Of a stretch of 64,000 nt of DNA, positions 39,331 to 46,853 are shown piece after piece. The translations under genes and the position numbers were made by a program. The stretch comes from Flavobacterium sp. (GTDB taxonomy: Bacteria > Bacteroidota > Bacteroidia > Flavobacteriales > Flavobacteriaceae). The stretch covers positions 124,001-188,000 of the forward strand of contig JAQSDU010000007.1 of assembly GCA_029946065.1 (NCBI GenBank), given 5' to 3'. Within the stretch, counting starts at the first letter, position 1, and each line of letters opens with the position of its first letter. The notes under the pieces are model-generated. The model was not told the DNA's origin. It saw only the letters and a list, made by a program, of their open reading frames with translations, and did no database searches.

Positions 39331-40235
39331 TGTATAAAACTTATAATCTCCGAAACATCAGTTTTGTAATCAAACCATTGCGTATTTTCAGTTCGTTTGA
39401 ACCACGTTAACTGGCGTTTTGAAAAACGTCTGGTATTTTTCTTGATTTCTGCTATAGCAAAATCGAGTGTGGTTTTTCCATCAAAATAATCAAAAAGCTC
39501 GCGATAACCAACGGTTTGCAAAGCATTCAATGCTGCATATGGATGTAATTTTTCGGCTTCTGCTAACAATCCGGCTGCCATCATCAAATCGACACGGTGG
39601 TTGATTCGGTTGTACATGATTTGTCTTTCAGCTTCTAATCCGATAATGATTGGTGTAAAACTGCGTTGGTTTTTCTTTTGATGTAAGAACGATGAATACG
39701 GTTTTTCGGTGCCGATACAAACTTCTACAAAACGCATCAAACGCTGTGGGTTTTGTAGGGTTTGTGGGTTTTCTTTGGAAATAAATTCGAAATAAAACGG
39801 ATCTAATTCTTGTAATTGTTGTCGTAAATATTCAATTCCAAACGCAGTATATTGCGCTTGAATGGCTTCACGAACTTCAATGTCAATTTCAGGAAAATCA
39901 TCAAAACCTTTCAAAATTGCGTCAACATATAATCCGGAACCGCCTACCATTACAGCAAAATCGTTGGTTTCAAAAAGTTTTTCTAAATTCGCAATCGCCT
40001 CTTTTTCAAAATCGCCAACAGTATAATTATCAAAAATCGATTTATTGTGTATAAAATGGTGTTTTGCCGCCGCAAGCTCTTCGCTTGACGGAGCCGCGGT
40101 ACCAATAGTCATTTCTTTAAAAAACTGCCTCGAATCACACGAAATAATGTCGCAATCAAAATGCTGCGCCAGTTGAATGCTCAAAGCTGTTTTGCCAATG
40201 GCCGTCGGACCGATTATGGTAAGCAAATATTTCAT
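39318..40235 (-). CDS. miaA: tRNA dimethylallyltransferase MiaA
   Basis: A 305-residue enzyme that isopentenylates A37 of tRNAs reading U-starting codons. Motifs are the P-loop IIGPTAIGKTALSIQLAQ, SCDSRQFFKEMTIGTA, GGSGLYVDAILKG and the C-terminal RRFSKRQLTWFKR. The ATG at 40235 is preferred to a TTG at 40238. It starts 6 nt after the exonuclease/GIY-YIG gene. Its 3' end is built from a heptad array. Confidence 0.96.
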   Translation of the reverse strand: MKYLLTIIGPTAIGKTALSIQLAQHFDCDIISCDSRQFFKEMTIGTAAPSSEELAAAKHHFIHNKSIFDNYTVGDFEKEAIANLEKLFETNDFAVMVGGSGLYVDAILKGFDDFPEIDIEVREAIQAQYTAFGIEYLRQQLQELDPFYFEFISKENPQTLQNPQRLMRFVEVCIGTEKPYSSFLHQKKNQRSFTPIIIGLEAERQIMYNRINHRVDLMMAAGLLAEAEKLHPYAALNALQTVGYRELFDYFDGKTTLDFAIAEIKKNTRRFSKRQLTWFKRTENTQWFDYKTDVSEIISFIQSQF

Positions 40236-40241
40236 CAAACA

Positions 40242-41603
40242 CTAAAAAGAGATGATTTTGTGGCCTTTGTTGCGTTTCAGGTAATAATGGATGATATTTT
40301 TGGTATCGCGATTCGCTGGCATCGGAATGATGAGATTGCGCAAAATTGCCACGTTATTGATTTGGTAATTCAGGTCGTAAAAACAATAACCTTGATAAAT
40401 GCCATTTTCTATCAGGATTGCGCTACGCTCGTTGATCGTCCGTCCACGGTCTGAAATTACAATATTCTGACCTTGAAATTGCTCTTTTTCCATGAATTCC
40501 GTCACACGAAGATTGTACTCGTCAGCATTTTCCTGCCCAATACAAGCACCATTGCACTGTTTCAGTTGAAACGGAAAACAATTCGTTTTTACCTCTTCCA
40601 AATGATTAATTTTCTGACAAAGCGTATATTTTTCGGTGATTTTGAACAACTCACTTTGTGCTTGTTGTTGACTAGCAAATAATGTAACTTCCTTTTTTCG
40701 GGTATCTGTTTTCTGCATTTTCAGCGCAAGATAACCGTCGGGATTTTTGTCGAGGTAAATGCCCCAAGTAAAAATTGTTTTTTTTAGCGCACGGTTGTAA
40801 ACAGGTTTATGGACTTTTATTTCTTCGGATTCTTTGAGCATGGCCACCAGTTCGCTTCCAGTTTCGTCAAAAGTTACGGCAAAAACTTCTGCCTGAATGC
40901 GTTTGCATTTACCCGTTGTTCCTGTGAAATGTTGGTTGATGCGTTTGCGGATGTTGCGGCTTTTGCCGATGTAAATGATTTCGTTCTTTTCGTTGTGGAT
41001 GTAATAAATTCCGGTTTTCGACGGTAGGCTTTCAACAATATCAAGTAATTTGGGTGCAATTCCTTTTTCTATTTCGAATTTGATGAATTCCTTTACGATT
41101 TCTTTGTCGATGTCTTTTTCTAATAACATCTTAAAAAGCTTGACTGTCGCTAAAGCATCTCCGCTCGCCCGATGACGATCCGCCATTGGAATGCCCAAAG
41201 CGCGCACTAATTTTCCTAAACTGTATGATGGCTGTTCTGGCAATAATTTCTGTGCCAACTCAACAGTACAAATGGTATGAGATTCAAATTTATAACCCAA
41301 ACGGCGGAATTCTGTGCGCAAAATGCGGTAATCAAAAACAGCGTTGTGTGCGACTAAAATACAATCTTGCGTAATTTCGACAATCCGTTTTGCAACTTCA
41401 TGAAATTTTGGAGCGGTTCGCAACATTGCGTTATTAATGCCCGTCAATTTGACCACAAATGGCTGAATCGGCTTTTCCGGATTGACCAGACTAATGAATT
41501 GATCCACAATTTCATGTCCATCAAATTTGTAGATGGCAATCTCGGTGATGCCTTCTTCATTAAATTGCCCTCCGGTGGTTTCTATGTCGAGTATTGCGTA
41601 CAT
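40242..41603 (-). CDS. DnaQ-like exonuclease fused to a UvrC-type GIY-YIG nuclease
   Basis: A 453-residue fusion. Residues ~1-170 are a DEDD 3'-5' exonuclease (AILDIETTGGQFNEEG, AHNAVFDYRIL, HRASGDALATV). Residues ~195-290 are a GIY-YIG domain as in UvrC/Cho (TGIYYIHNEKNEIIYIGKSRNIRKRINQHF). The rest resembles the UvrC inter-domain region with a Cys-containing CNGACIGQE. No UvrB/UvrC C-terminal part. The role is probably DNA repair incision plus trimming. The ATG at 41603 is chosen because the upstream extension would be repeat-encoded. Confidence 0.9.
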   Translation of the reverse strand: MYAILDIETTGGQFNEEGITEIAIYKFDGHEIVDQFISLVNPEKPIQPFVVKLTGINNAMLRTAPKFHEVAKRIVEITQDCILVAHNAVFDYRILRTEFRRLGYKFESHTICTVELAQKLLPEQPSYSLGKLVRALGIPMADRHRASGDALATVKLFKMLLEKDIDKEIVKEFIKFEIEKGIAPKLLDIVESLPSKTGIYYIHNEKNEIIYIGKSRNIRKRINQHFTGTTGKCKRIQAEVFAVTFDETGSELVAMLKESEEIKVHKPVYNRALKKTIFTWGIYLDKNPDGYLALKMQKTDTRKKEVTLFASQQQAQSELFKITEKYTLCQKINHLEEVKTNCFPFQLKQCNGACIGQENADEYNLRVTEFMEKEQFQGQNIVISDRGRTINERSAILIENGIYQGYCFYDLNYQINNVAILRNLIIPMPANRDTKNIIHYYLKRNKGHKIISF

Positions 41604-41604
41604 G

Positions 41605-41712
41605 TTCAATTTCAATGTCAAAAATCAATTTCAATTACAAAAATCAATTTCAAGGTCAAAGATAATTTTAAACTTGACTTTTGAACTTGATTTTTGTGAT
41701 TGATATTAAAAT
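41605..41712 (-). repeat. Mirror-type TTG/CAA array with 19-bp tandem repeats
   Basis: On the plus strand 41605-41653 holds 2.5 near-perfect copies of a 19-bp unit containing CAAAAATCAATTTCAA. A central TATCTTTG box on the minus strand (41657-41664) follows, then the complementary TTG-rich arm. It fills the gap between the S23-type gene and the exonuclease gene. Confidence 0.75.
41657..41664 (-). promoter_or_regulatory. -7-like box inside the mirror array
   Basis: TATCTTTG on the minus strand matches TAnnTTTG, ~54 nt before the exonuclease ATG. No -33 TTG at the right distance, so this is only a candidate. Confidence 0.35.
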
Positions 41713-41714
41713 TG

Positions 41715-42089
41715 TTATTGTTTCTGCTTGTTATTTATCATTTTGGAAGCAATTGCTATGAGTTCTTCAACATCTGCTAAAAGCCATATTCTTTCGTCGT
41801 TATTTCCTTCTTTTATGTAATCAAGAATTTTCAGAGAATTTCGCGATTCTTTTAATTCTTTGACTGTGAGTGATACTTTAAAAATAAAATCCTTGTCTGA
41901 AATACTCCCTTGGGCTTCTCCATAGTTCAATGAGGAGGTTCCGGAAGATCTTATTAGTTGGTTTTTATAATAGTCAAGTTCATACGTTTTATCCAACTTC
42001 CTAACAAAGAAAATACATTCTGCTGCAAAACGAACAAGGCGGTCTTCAAAATTGTATATTTTATCAAAATTAGGTTCATTAAATTCCAT
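41715..42089 (-). CDS. Four-helix-bundle protein, S23 family
   Basis: A 124-residue all-helical protein of the family first seen in 23S rRNA intervening sequences. Matching segments are YNFEDRLVRFAAECIFFVRKL, YYKNQLIRSSGTSSLNYGEAQGSISDKDFIFKVSLTVKELKESR and LLADVEELIAIASKMI. No rRNA gene is nearby, and no reverse transcriptase (which pairs with the homologous Avd of retroelements). It is flanked on both sides by CAA/TTG arrays. Function unknown; nucleic-acid binding is suspected for the family. Confidence 0.9.
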   Translation of the reverse strand: MEFNEPNFDKIYNFEDRLVRFAAECIFFVRKLDKTYELDYYKNQLIRSSGTSSLNYGEAQGSISDKDFIFKVSLTVKELKESRNSLKILDYIKEGNNDERIWLLADVEELIAIASKMINNKQKQ

Positions 42090-42114
42090 TTCTATAGTAT
42101 TAATTCCGTTTGGC

Positions 42115-42161
42115 TTTGATTTTTTGAGATTGTAATTACAATTGATTTTTTGTAATTGAAA
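42115..42161 (-). repeat. CAA-type array upstream of the S23-type gene
   Basis: TTG-rich on plus, CAA-rich on minus, with units such as CAATTACAAAAAATCAATT repeating at ~21 nt. It ends at the yggS stop (42162) and matches one arm of the array on the other side of the S23-type gene. Confidence 0.6.
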
Positions 42162-42821
42162 TTATCGATTCCCAAAGATACTACTTCCAATCCGAACCAT
42201 CGTACTTCCGCATTCAATTGCCAGTTGATAATCACCAGACATACCCATAGAGAGGAATTTTAGATCGCAGATTTCAGATTTCAGATTTTTATAACGATCA
42301 AAAATTGATTTCAGATGTTGAAATTCTTTTTTGATTTGTACTTGATCTTCGGTAAAAGTCGCCATTCCCATTAATCCGACAATCTTTATGTTTTTGAGAT
42401 TTTTGAATGTTTCAGATGATAATAAGTCGGCTAATTCCAGTTCATTTAAACCGAATTTTGTATCTTCTTCTGCAATATGAATTTGCAGCAAGCAATCAAT
42501 GATCCGATTGTTTTTTAAAGCTTGTTTGTTGATTTCTTCGAGTAATTTTAAACTATCAACGCCATGCACCAAACTTACGAACGGCGCCATAAATTTTACT
42601 TTATTCGACTGAATATGACCAATCATGTGCCATGCAATATCTTTCGGCATCTGTTCCCATTTCTCGGTCATTTCCTGGATTTTATTTTCACCGAAAATGC
42701 GTTGTCCGACAGTATAGGCTTCCATTAAATCGGCAACAGGCTTGGTTTTTGAAACCGCAATAAGCGTTACATTTTCCGGTAAACTATTCTTTATGGAGAG
42801 AAGATTTTCTTTTATTGCCAT
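42162..42821 (-). CDS. YggS-family pyridoxal-phosphate homeostasis protein
   Basis: A 219-residue PLP-binding TIM-barrel protein. The PLP Lys is in LIAVSKTKPVADLMEAY. Also visible: GENKIQEMTEKWEQMP, WHMIGHIQSNK and the C-terminal LSMGMSGDYQLAIECGSTMVRIGSSIFG. The segment KNLKSEICDLKF just before LSMGMS is encoded by five consecutive heptads of the spacer-repeat family (42254-42288), an in-frame insertion or expansion. Controls PLP balance in known members. Confidence 0.93.
   Translation of the reverse strand: MAIKENLLSIKNSLPENVTLIAVSKTKPVADLMEAYTVGQRIFGENKIQEMTEKWEQMPKDIAWHMIGHIQSNKVKFMAPFVSLVHGVDSLKLLEEINKQALKNNRIIDCLLQIHIAEEDTKFGLNELELADLLSSETFKNLKNIKIVGLMGMATFTEDQVQIKKEFQHLKSIFDRYKNLKSEICDLKFLSMGMSGDYQLAIECGSTMVRIGSSIFGNR
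42254..42288. repeat. Heptad array inside the yggS coding sequence
   Basis: Five units in register: on the plus strand GGAATTT, TAGATCG, then CAGATTT three times. The same units occur in intergenic arrays (CAGATTT-like units at 48613, AAATTCC at 1274). Thirty-five nt is not a multiple of three, yet the frame is open through it. Confidence 0.8.
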
Positions 42822-42837
42822 TTTTTCTTAGATGATT

Positions 42838-42880
42838 GTCATTTCGAAATTGTATTGTCATTCCGACGAAGGAGGAATCT
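42838..42880 (-). repeat. REP-like element (GTCATTCCGACGAAGGAGGAAT type) forming the DUF1015 C-terminus
   Basis: The plus strand carries GTCATTCCGACGAAGG next to GGAATCTCA, a dispersed repeat type common in Bacteroidota, preceded by a partial second GTCATTTCGA copy. The last residues of the DUF1015 protein (EIPPSSE-stop) are encoded by it. Confidence 0.55.
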
Positions 42881-44090
42881 CATAAACCACCAACCCACTT
42901 CTAAACTTAGGGTCGATGTAAGTACTTTTCGGTGGCATGATCAAGTTTTTATCTGCTAATTCCTTGATTTCAGAAATATCAGTTGGAAAAAGCATAAATC
43001 CTAATTCAAATTCGCCTTCATCAACAACTTCTTTAATTGTTACAATTGATTGTTTTCCCGGAATATAATCAATGCGCTCGTCGTTACGCAAATCGTCAAT
43101 GCCTAAAATCGGTTGCAGTACTTTTTTGTATAAAATCTGTGCATCAAGCCTTTCTATAACAGAAGTAAAGCTGTGTTCGTCTTTTAGCGTAAGGCTGTAA
43201 AATTCGCCATCAAGATACATACCGAATTCGAATTTTCTTGTGGGTTTCCATAATTCCTGTTCCTTGTTTTTAATCCAAAAATTATCGCCTAAAAGTTGCA
43301 GGAATGTTTCTTTTGAATGACCATTCAAATCGCGGATGATGCGGTTGTATTCGTATATTTTTACATTACTTTCTGCGATCAAAAAACTCATGAAATACTT
43401 GAGATTTTCATTTCCCGAAGCTTTGTCTTGTTCATAAAGCAATTCTGCAGAAGCGCTACGGTGGTGGCCATCGGCAATATACAAATCGCCAATAATTTCA
43501 AATTGCTGCTGCAACCATTGAATGTCTTCGTTGTTTTCGATTTTCCACAGGGAATGTTTTTCTTTTTTGGTAGTCGAAAATTCGTAGAGTGAAGGCATTG
43601 ATTTTTTTGCCATGATCCAGCCGTTTAAAGCTTCATTATCGGGATAGGTAATCAATACAGGTTCCGTGTTAAAGCCAATCTGGTGCAAATAATCTTTGAA
43701 TAACTCTACACGATATTGTAATGTATCCTCGTGTTTTTTGATAACATTATTTTGATAATCTTCGATAGTCGTGCCTGCGATTATGCCCGTAAATACGCGC
43801 TCCTTGGAGTAGATTTCGTATAGATAAAAAACAGGTTTGTCTTCTTTTATAAGTATGTTTTCTGCTTTAAAGTCGTTGTATTTTTGTGCGACGAGCTTAA
43901 ATCGTTTTTCGAGTCCGATTTTTTGTTGGTTGACATAAGCCGGATTCAAAACATGCAAAAAGGAGAACGGATTGAAATCGAGTTGCGAAGCCAGTTCCGC
44001 AGCCGAATATTCGTCGTAAGAACGCGAGGTTACGAGGCTGACTTTATCAGTAGCAGGACGAACAGCGCGAAAAGGAATTATTTTGGCCAC
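42858..44090 (-). CDS. DUF1015 family protein
   Basis: A 410-residue cytoplasmic protein: AKIIPFRAVRPATDKVSLVTSRSYD, LYIADGHHRSASAELLYEQ, IEYNRIIRDLNG-like segments and DERIDYIPGKQSIV. The family includes archaeal ADP-dependent serine kinases, but whether this member is a kinase is unproven. The C-terminal seven residues derive from a REP-like repeat. It lies downstream of the acyl-CoA dehydrogenase gene across a heptad array. Confidence 0.88.
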   Translation of the reverse strand: MAKIIPFRAVRPATDKVSLVTSRSYDEYSAAELASQLDFNPFSFLHVLNPAYVNQQKIGLEKRFKLVAQKYNDFKAENILIKEDKPVFYLYEIYSKERVFTGIIAGTTIEDYQNNVIKKHEDTLQYRVELFKDYLHQIGFNTEPVLITYPDNEALNGWIMAKKSMPSLYEFSTTKKEKHSLWKIENNEDIQWLQQQFEIIGDLYIADGHHRSASAELLYEQDKASGNENLKYFMSFLIAESNVKIYEYNRIIRDLNGHSKETFLQLLGDNFWIKNKEQELWKPTRKFEFGMYLDGEFYSLTLKDEHSFTSVIERLDAQILYKKVLQPILGIDDLRNDERIDYIPGKQSIVTIKEVVDEGEFELGFMLFPTDISEIKELADKNLIMPPKSTYIDPKFRSGLVVYEIPPSSE

Positions 44091-44096
44091 TTGATT

Positions 44097-44173
44097 AGTG
44101 AATAATTAATAACGGCTAATTAATAATGTTTCGCAATGTGGGAATTATTAATTATTCATTATTCATTGTTAAT
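44097..44173. repeat. Heptad spacer array, 11 units
   Basis: Eleven 7-nt units in unbroken register (AATTAAT, AACGGCT, TATTAAT, TATTCAT, TGTTAAT types) fill the whole 82-nt gap and reach the stop codon of the upstream gene (44173-44175). Confidence 0.85.
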
Positions 44174-45060
44174 TAAGAAAATTGCTTTGCAACTTTCTCT
44201 GCTTTTTTACTTTCAGTATAATCATAAAAACCTTCACCAGATTTTATGCCTAGTTTTCCGGCACGAACCATATTCACTAACAGCGGACAAGGTGCATATT
44301 TTGGGTTTTTGAAACCATCGTACATTACGTTTAAAATCGCAAGACAAACATCTAAACCGATAAAATCCGCAAGTTGCAGAGGACCCATTGGATGCGCCAT
44401 TCCGAGTTTCATTACCGTATCAATTTCATAAACGCCGGCAACGCCATTGTATAAAGTTTCAATCGATTCGTTGATCATCGGCATTAGTATTCGGTTGGCG
44501 ACAAATCCGGGATAATCGTTGACTTCAACCGGAACTTTGCCCAGTTTTTCAGACAAATCCATAATGGTTTTTGTTACTTCGTCGGACGTGTTGTAACCGC
44601 GGATGATTTCGACGAGTTTCATAATCGGAACAGGATTCATGAAGTGCATTCCGATCACGCGCTCAGGATGTGCTACAACGCCACCAATTTGCGTGATAGA
44701 AATCGACGATGTATTCGTAGCGAGAATCGTATTATGCGAACAAGTTTCGTTCAACTGCCTGAAAATATTGAGTTTTAAATCGACGTTTTCTGTGGCGGCT
44801 TCTACTACTAAATCAACACCAACGACGCCGTCTTTAATGTCGGTATAAGTGATAATATTGCTGATCGTTTTTAGTTTTTCGGCTTCAGAAATCGTACCTT
44901 TTGCTACCATTCTGTCCAAGTTTCCAGCGATTGTCGCCATGCCTTTGTCGAGCGATTTTTCTGAAACATCGATTAATTTAACTGTAAATCCGCTTTGCGC
45001 GAAAGTATGCGCGATTCCGTTGCCCATTGTTCCGGCTCCTATTACGGCGATATTGTTCAT
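44173..45060 (-). CDS. 3-hydroxyacyl-CoA (3-hydroxybutyryl-CoA) dehydrogenase
   Basis: A 295-residue NAD-dependent dehydrogenase: Rossmann loop IAVIGAGTMGNGIAHTFAQSG, active-site GMHFMNPVPIMKLVEIIRG with catalytic His, NDYPGFVANRILMPMINE, and the C-terminal AHPMGPLQLADFIGLDVCL. Single-domain short form. Works in fatty-acid or butyryl-CoA metabolism. Upstream lies a Gfo/Idh/MocA oxidoreductase gene, 30 nt away. Confidence 0.94.
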   Translation of the reverse strand: MNNIAVIGAGTMGNGIAHTFAQSGFTVKLIDVSEKSLDKGMATIAGNLDRMVAKGTISEAEKLKTISNIITYTDIKDGVVGVDLVVEAATENVDLKLNIFRQLNETCSHNTILATNTSSISITQIGGVVAHPERVIGMHFMNPVPIMKLVEIIRGYNTSDEVTKTIMDLSEKLGKVPVEVNDYPGFVANRILMPMINESIETLYNGVAGVYEIDTVMKLGMAHPMGPLQLADFIGLDVCLAILNVMYDGFKNPKYAPCPLLVNMVRAGKLGIKSGEGFYDYTESKKAEKVAKQFS

Positions 45061-45088
45061 AGTTTATAATTGAAAATTGAAAATTACT
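45061..45088. repeat. Heptad spacer array, 4 units
   Basis: Four units (AGTTTAT, AATTGAA twice, AATTACT) occupy almost exactly the 30-nt gap between the start of the dehydrogenase gene and the stop of the oxidoreductase gene. Confidence 0.7.
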
Positions 45089-45090
45089 GC

Positions 45091-46056
45091 TTACTTTTTA
45101 AAGCAATCGATGATTTGATAGGCGACTCTCAACGCTTCTGTTCCTTGCTCTAAAGTCACAACAGGCGTGGTATTATTGCTGATAGCATCGGCAAAAGTTT
45201 CGAGTTCGTCTAAAATGGCATTGTTCTGTTGCACATCCGGATTGGCGAAATAAATTTGTTTCTTAACACCTTCGGCATTTTGCAAAATCATATCGAAATC
45301 GCCCGGATTTTCAGGTGCGTCTTTCATTTTTACCACTTCACATTTCTTCTCAAGAAAGTCAACAGAAATGTAAGCGTCTTTTTGGAAGAAACGCGATTTG
45401 CGCATATTTTTTAGTGAAATTCTGCTTGCTGTTAAGTTCGCCACGCAGCCATTTTCGAATTCAATTCGAGCATTGGCAATATCCGGCGTGTCTGAAATTA
45501 CGGAAACTCCGCTGGCATTAATGTTTTTTACTGGCGATTTTACAACGCTTAAAATGGCGTCGATATCGTGGATCATCAAATCTAAAACTACGGGGACATC
45601 TGTACCACGCGGATTGAATTCTGCCAATCTGTGGGTTTCGATGAACATCGGATTTTCAATCATGTCTTTCGTTGCTTTGAAAGCTGGATTGAAGCGTTCT
45701 ACATGGCCGACTTGTCCTTTTACGTTGTATTCATTTGCTAAAGCGATGATTTCTTCGGCTTCGGCTACCGTATTGGAAATCGGTTTTTCGATAAAAACAT
45801 GTTTTCCTGATTTGATAGCAACTTTAGCACATTTATAATGCGAAAGTGTTGGCGTGACGATGTCGATTACATCAACGGCATGAATGAGTGTTGCAATGGT
45901 GTGGAATTGTTTGTATCCAAATTCCTTCGCAATCTTTTCGCCATTTTCGTGATTTTCATCATAAAAACCAACGAGTTCATATTTTTCAGATTGTTGCAGT
46001 AACCGCAAATGAATTTTTCCAAGGTGACCGGCACCCAAAACGCCCACTTTTAACAT
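45091..46056 (-). CDS. Gfo/Idh/MocA family oxidoreductase
   Basis: A 321-residue NAD(P)-dependent oxidoreductase: N-terminal Rossmann VGVLGAGHLGKIHLRLL, the family signature HVFIEKPISNTVAEAEEIIALANEYN, and GHVERFNPAF in the catalytic domain (~125-320; VLDLMIHDIDAILSV with conserved Asp/His). The substrate is likely a sugar or cyclitol but cannot be told. Divergent from pcm across a heptad array. Confidence 0.9.
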   Translation of the reverse strand: MLKVGVLGAGHLGKIHLRLLQQSEKYELVGFYDENHENGEKIAKEFGYKQFHTIATLIHAVDVIDIVTPTLSHYKCAKVAIKSGKHVFIEKPISNTVAEAEEIIALANEYNVKGQVGHVERFNPAFKATKDMIENPMFIETHRLAEFNPRGTDVPVVLDLMIHDIDAILSVVKSPVKNINASGVSVISDTPDIANARIEFENGCVANLTASRISLKNMRKSRFFQKDAYISVDFLEKKCEVVKMKDAPENPGDFDMILQNAEGVKKQIYFANPDVQQNNAILDELETFADAISNNTTPVVTLEQGTEALRVAYQIIDCFKK

Positions 46057-46096
46057 ATAGATGTATTTTGAACAAAAATAAGATTATTTGTTTAAA

Positions 46097-46166
46097 AGTT
46101 TAAAGTTTAAGGTTTAAAGTTTGGGGGCATTTAAAATTTAAAATTCACCATTCAAAATTCATTTAC
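46097..46166. repeat. Heptad spacer array, 10 units
   Basis: Ten units in register between divergent genes: AGTTTAA, GGTTTAA and AGTTTGG change into TAAAATT, CACCATT and CAAAATT without loss of phase. Confidence 0.85.
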
Positions 46167-46201
46167 TTTCTTATTTTTACCAAAATTAATCACCGCCAAT
46201 T

Positions 46202-46843
46202 TTGAAAGATACAGCCAAACATCAGGGACTTCGCAATCAATTAATAAGTGTTTTGCAGGAAAAGGGTATTACAGATAAAAATGTGTTGGAAGCCATTAAA
46301 AAAATTCCGCGTCACTTGTTCCTGAATTCCAGTTTTGAAGATTATGCCTATCAGGATAAAGCGTTCCCAATTGGTGCGGGACAGACAATTTCTCAGCCTT
46401 ATACGGTGGCTTTTCAATCGCAATTGCTTGAAGTGAAAAAAGATGATAAAATCTTAGAAATTGGCACAGGTTCCGGCTATCAAACGGCGGTTTTGTGTTT
46501 GATGGGTGCGAAAGTTTACAGTGTAGAAAGACAAAATGAACTCTTCAAACAGACATCTGCTTTACTCCCAAAACTAGGCATTCGTCCGAAACATTTGTCG
46601 TTTGGCGACGGTTATAAAGGTTTACCCAACCATGCGCCTTTTGACAGTATTATTGTGACGGCAGGCGCACCTATTATCCCAAAACCATTGATGGCACAGC
46701 TCAAAATAGGAGGTAGGCTTGTTATTCCGCTAGGCGAAGATCACCAGATTATGACGCTCTTGATCCGTAAGAATGAAACGCAATTTGAAAAGCACGAGTT
46801 TGGCGAGTTTCGTTTTGTACCTTTATTGGAAAATAAAAACTAA
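46202..46843 (+). CDS. pcm: Protein-L-isoaspartate O-methyltransferase
   Basis: A 213-residue SAM-dependent repair methyltransferase for isoaspartyl residues. Motifs are IPRHLFLNSSFEDYAYQDKAFPIGAGQTISQPYTVA, SAM motif I KILEIGTGSGYQTAVL and PFDSIIVTAGAPIIP. The start is the TTG at 46202; an in-frame stop at 46187 and no ATG leave little choice. Ten nt before the cyanophycinase-like gene. Confidence 0.95.
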   Translation: MKDTAKHQGLRNQLISVLQEKGITDKNVLEAIKKIPRHLFLNSSFEDYAYQDKAFPIGAGQTISQPYTVAFQSQLLEVKKDDKILEIGTGSGYQTAVLCLMGAKVYSVERQNELFKQTSALLPKLGIRPKHLSFGDGYKGLPNHAPFDSIIVTAGAPIIPKPLMAQLKIGGRLVIPLGEDHQIMTLLIRKNETQFEKHEFGEFRFVPLLENKN

Positions 46844-46853
46844 AAATCGTCTT

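Noticed and set aside
42173..42185. CAAAGATACTACT shared between the yggS 3' end and the array at 52799
   Set aside because: In yggS it encodes the conserved GSSIFG motif, so the match is most likely chance plus the common CAAAGATA word.
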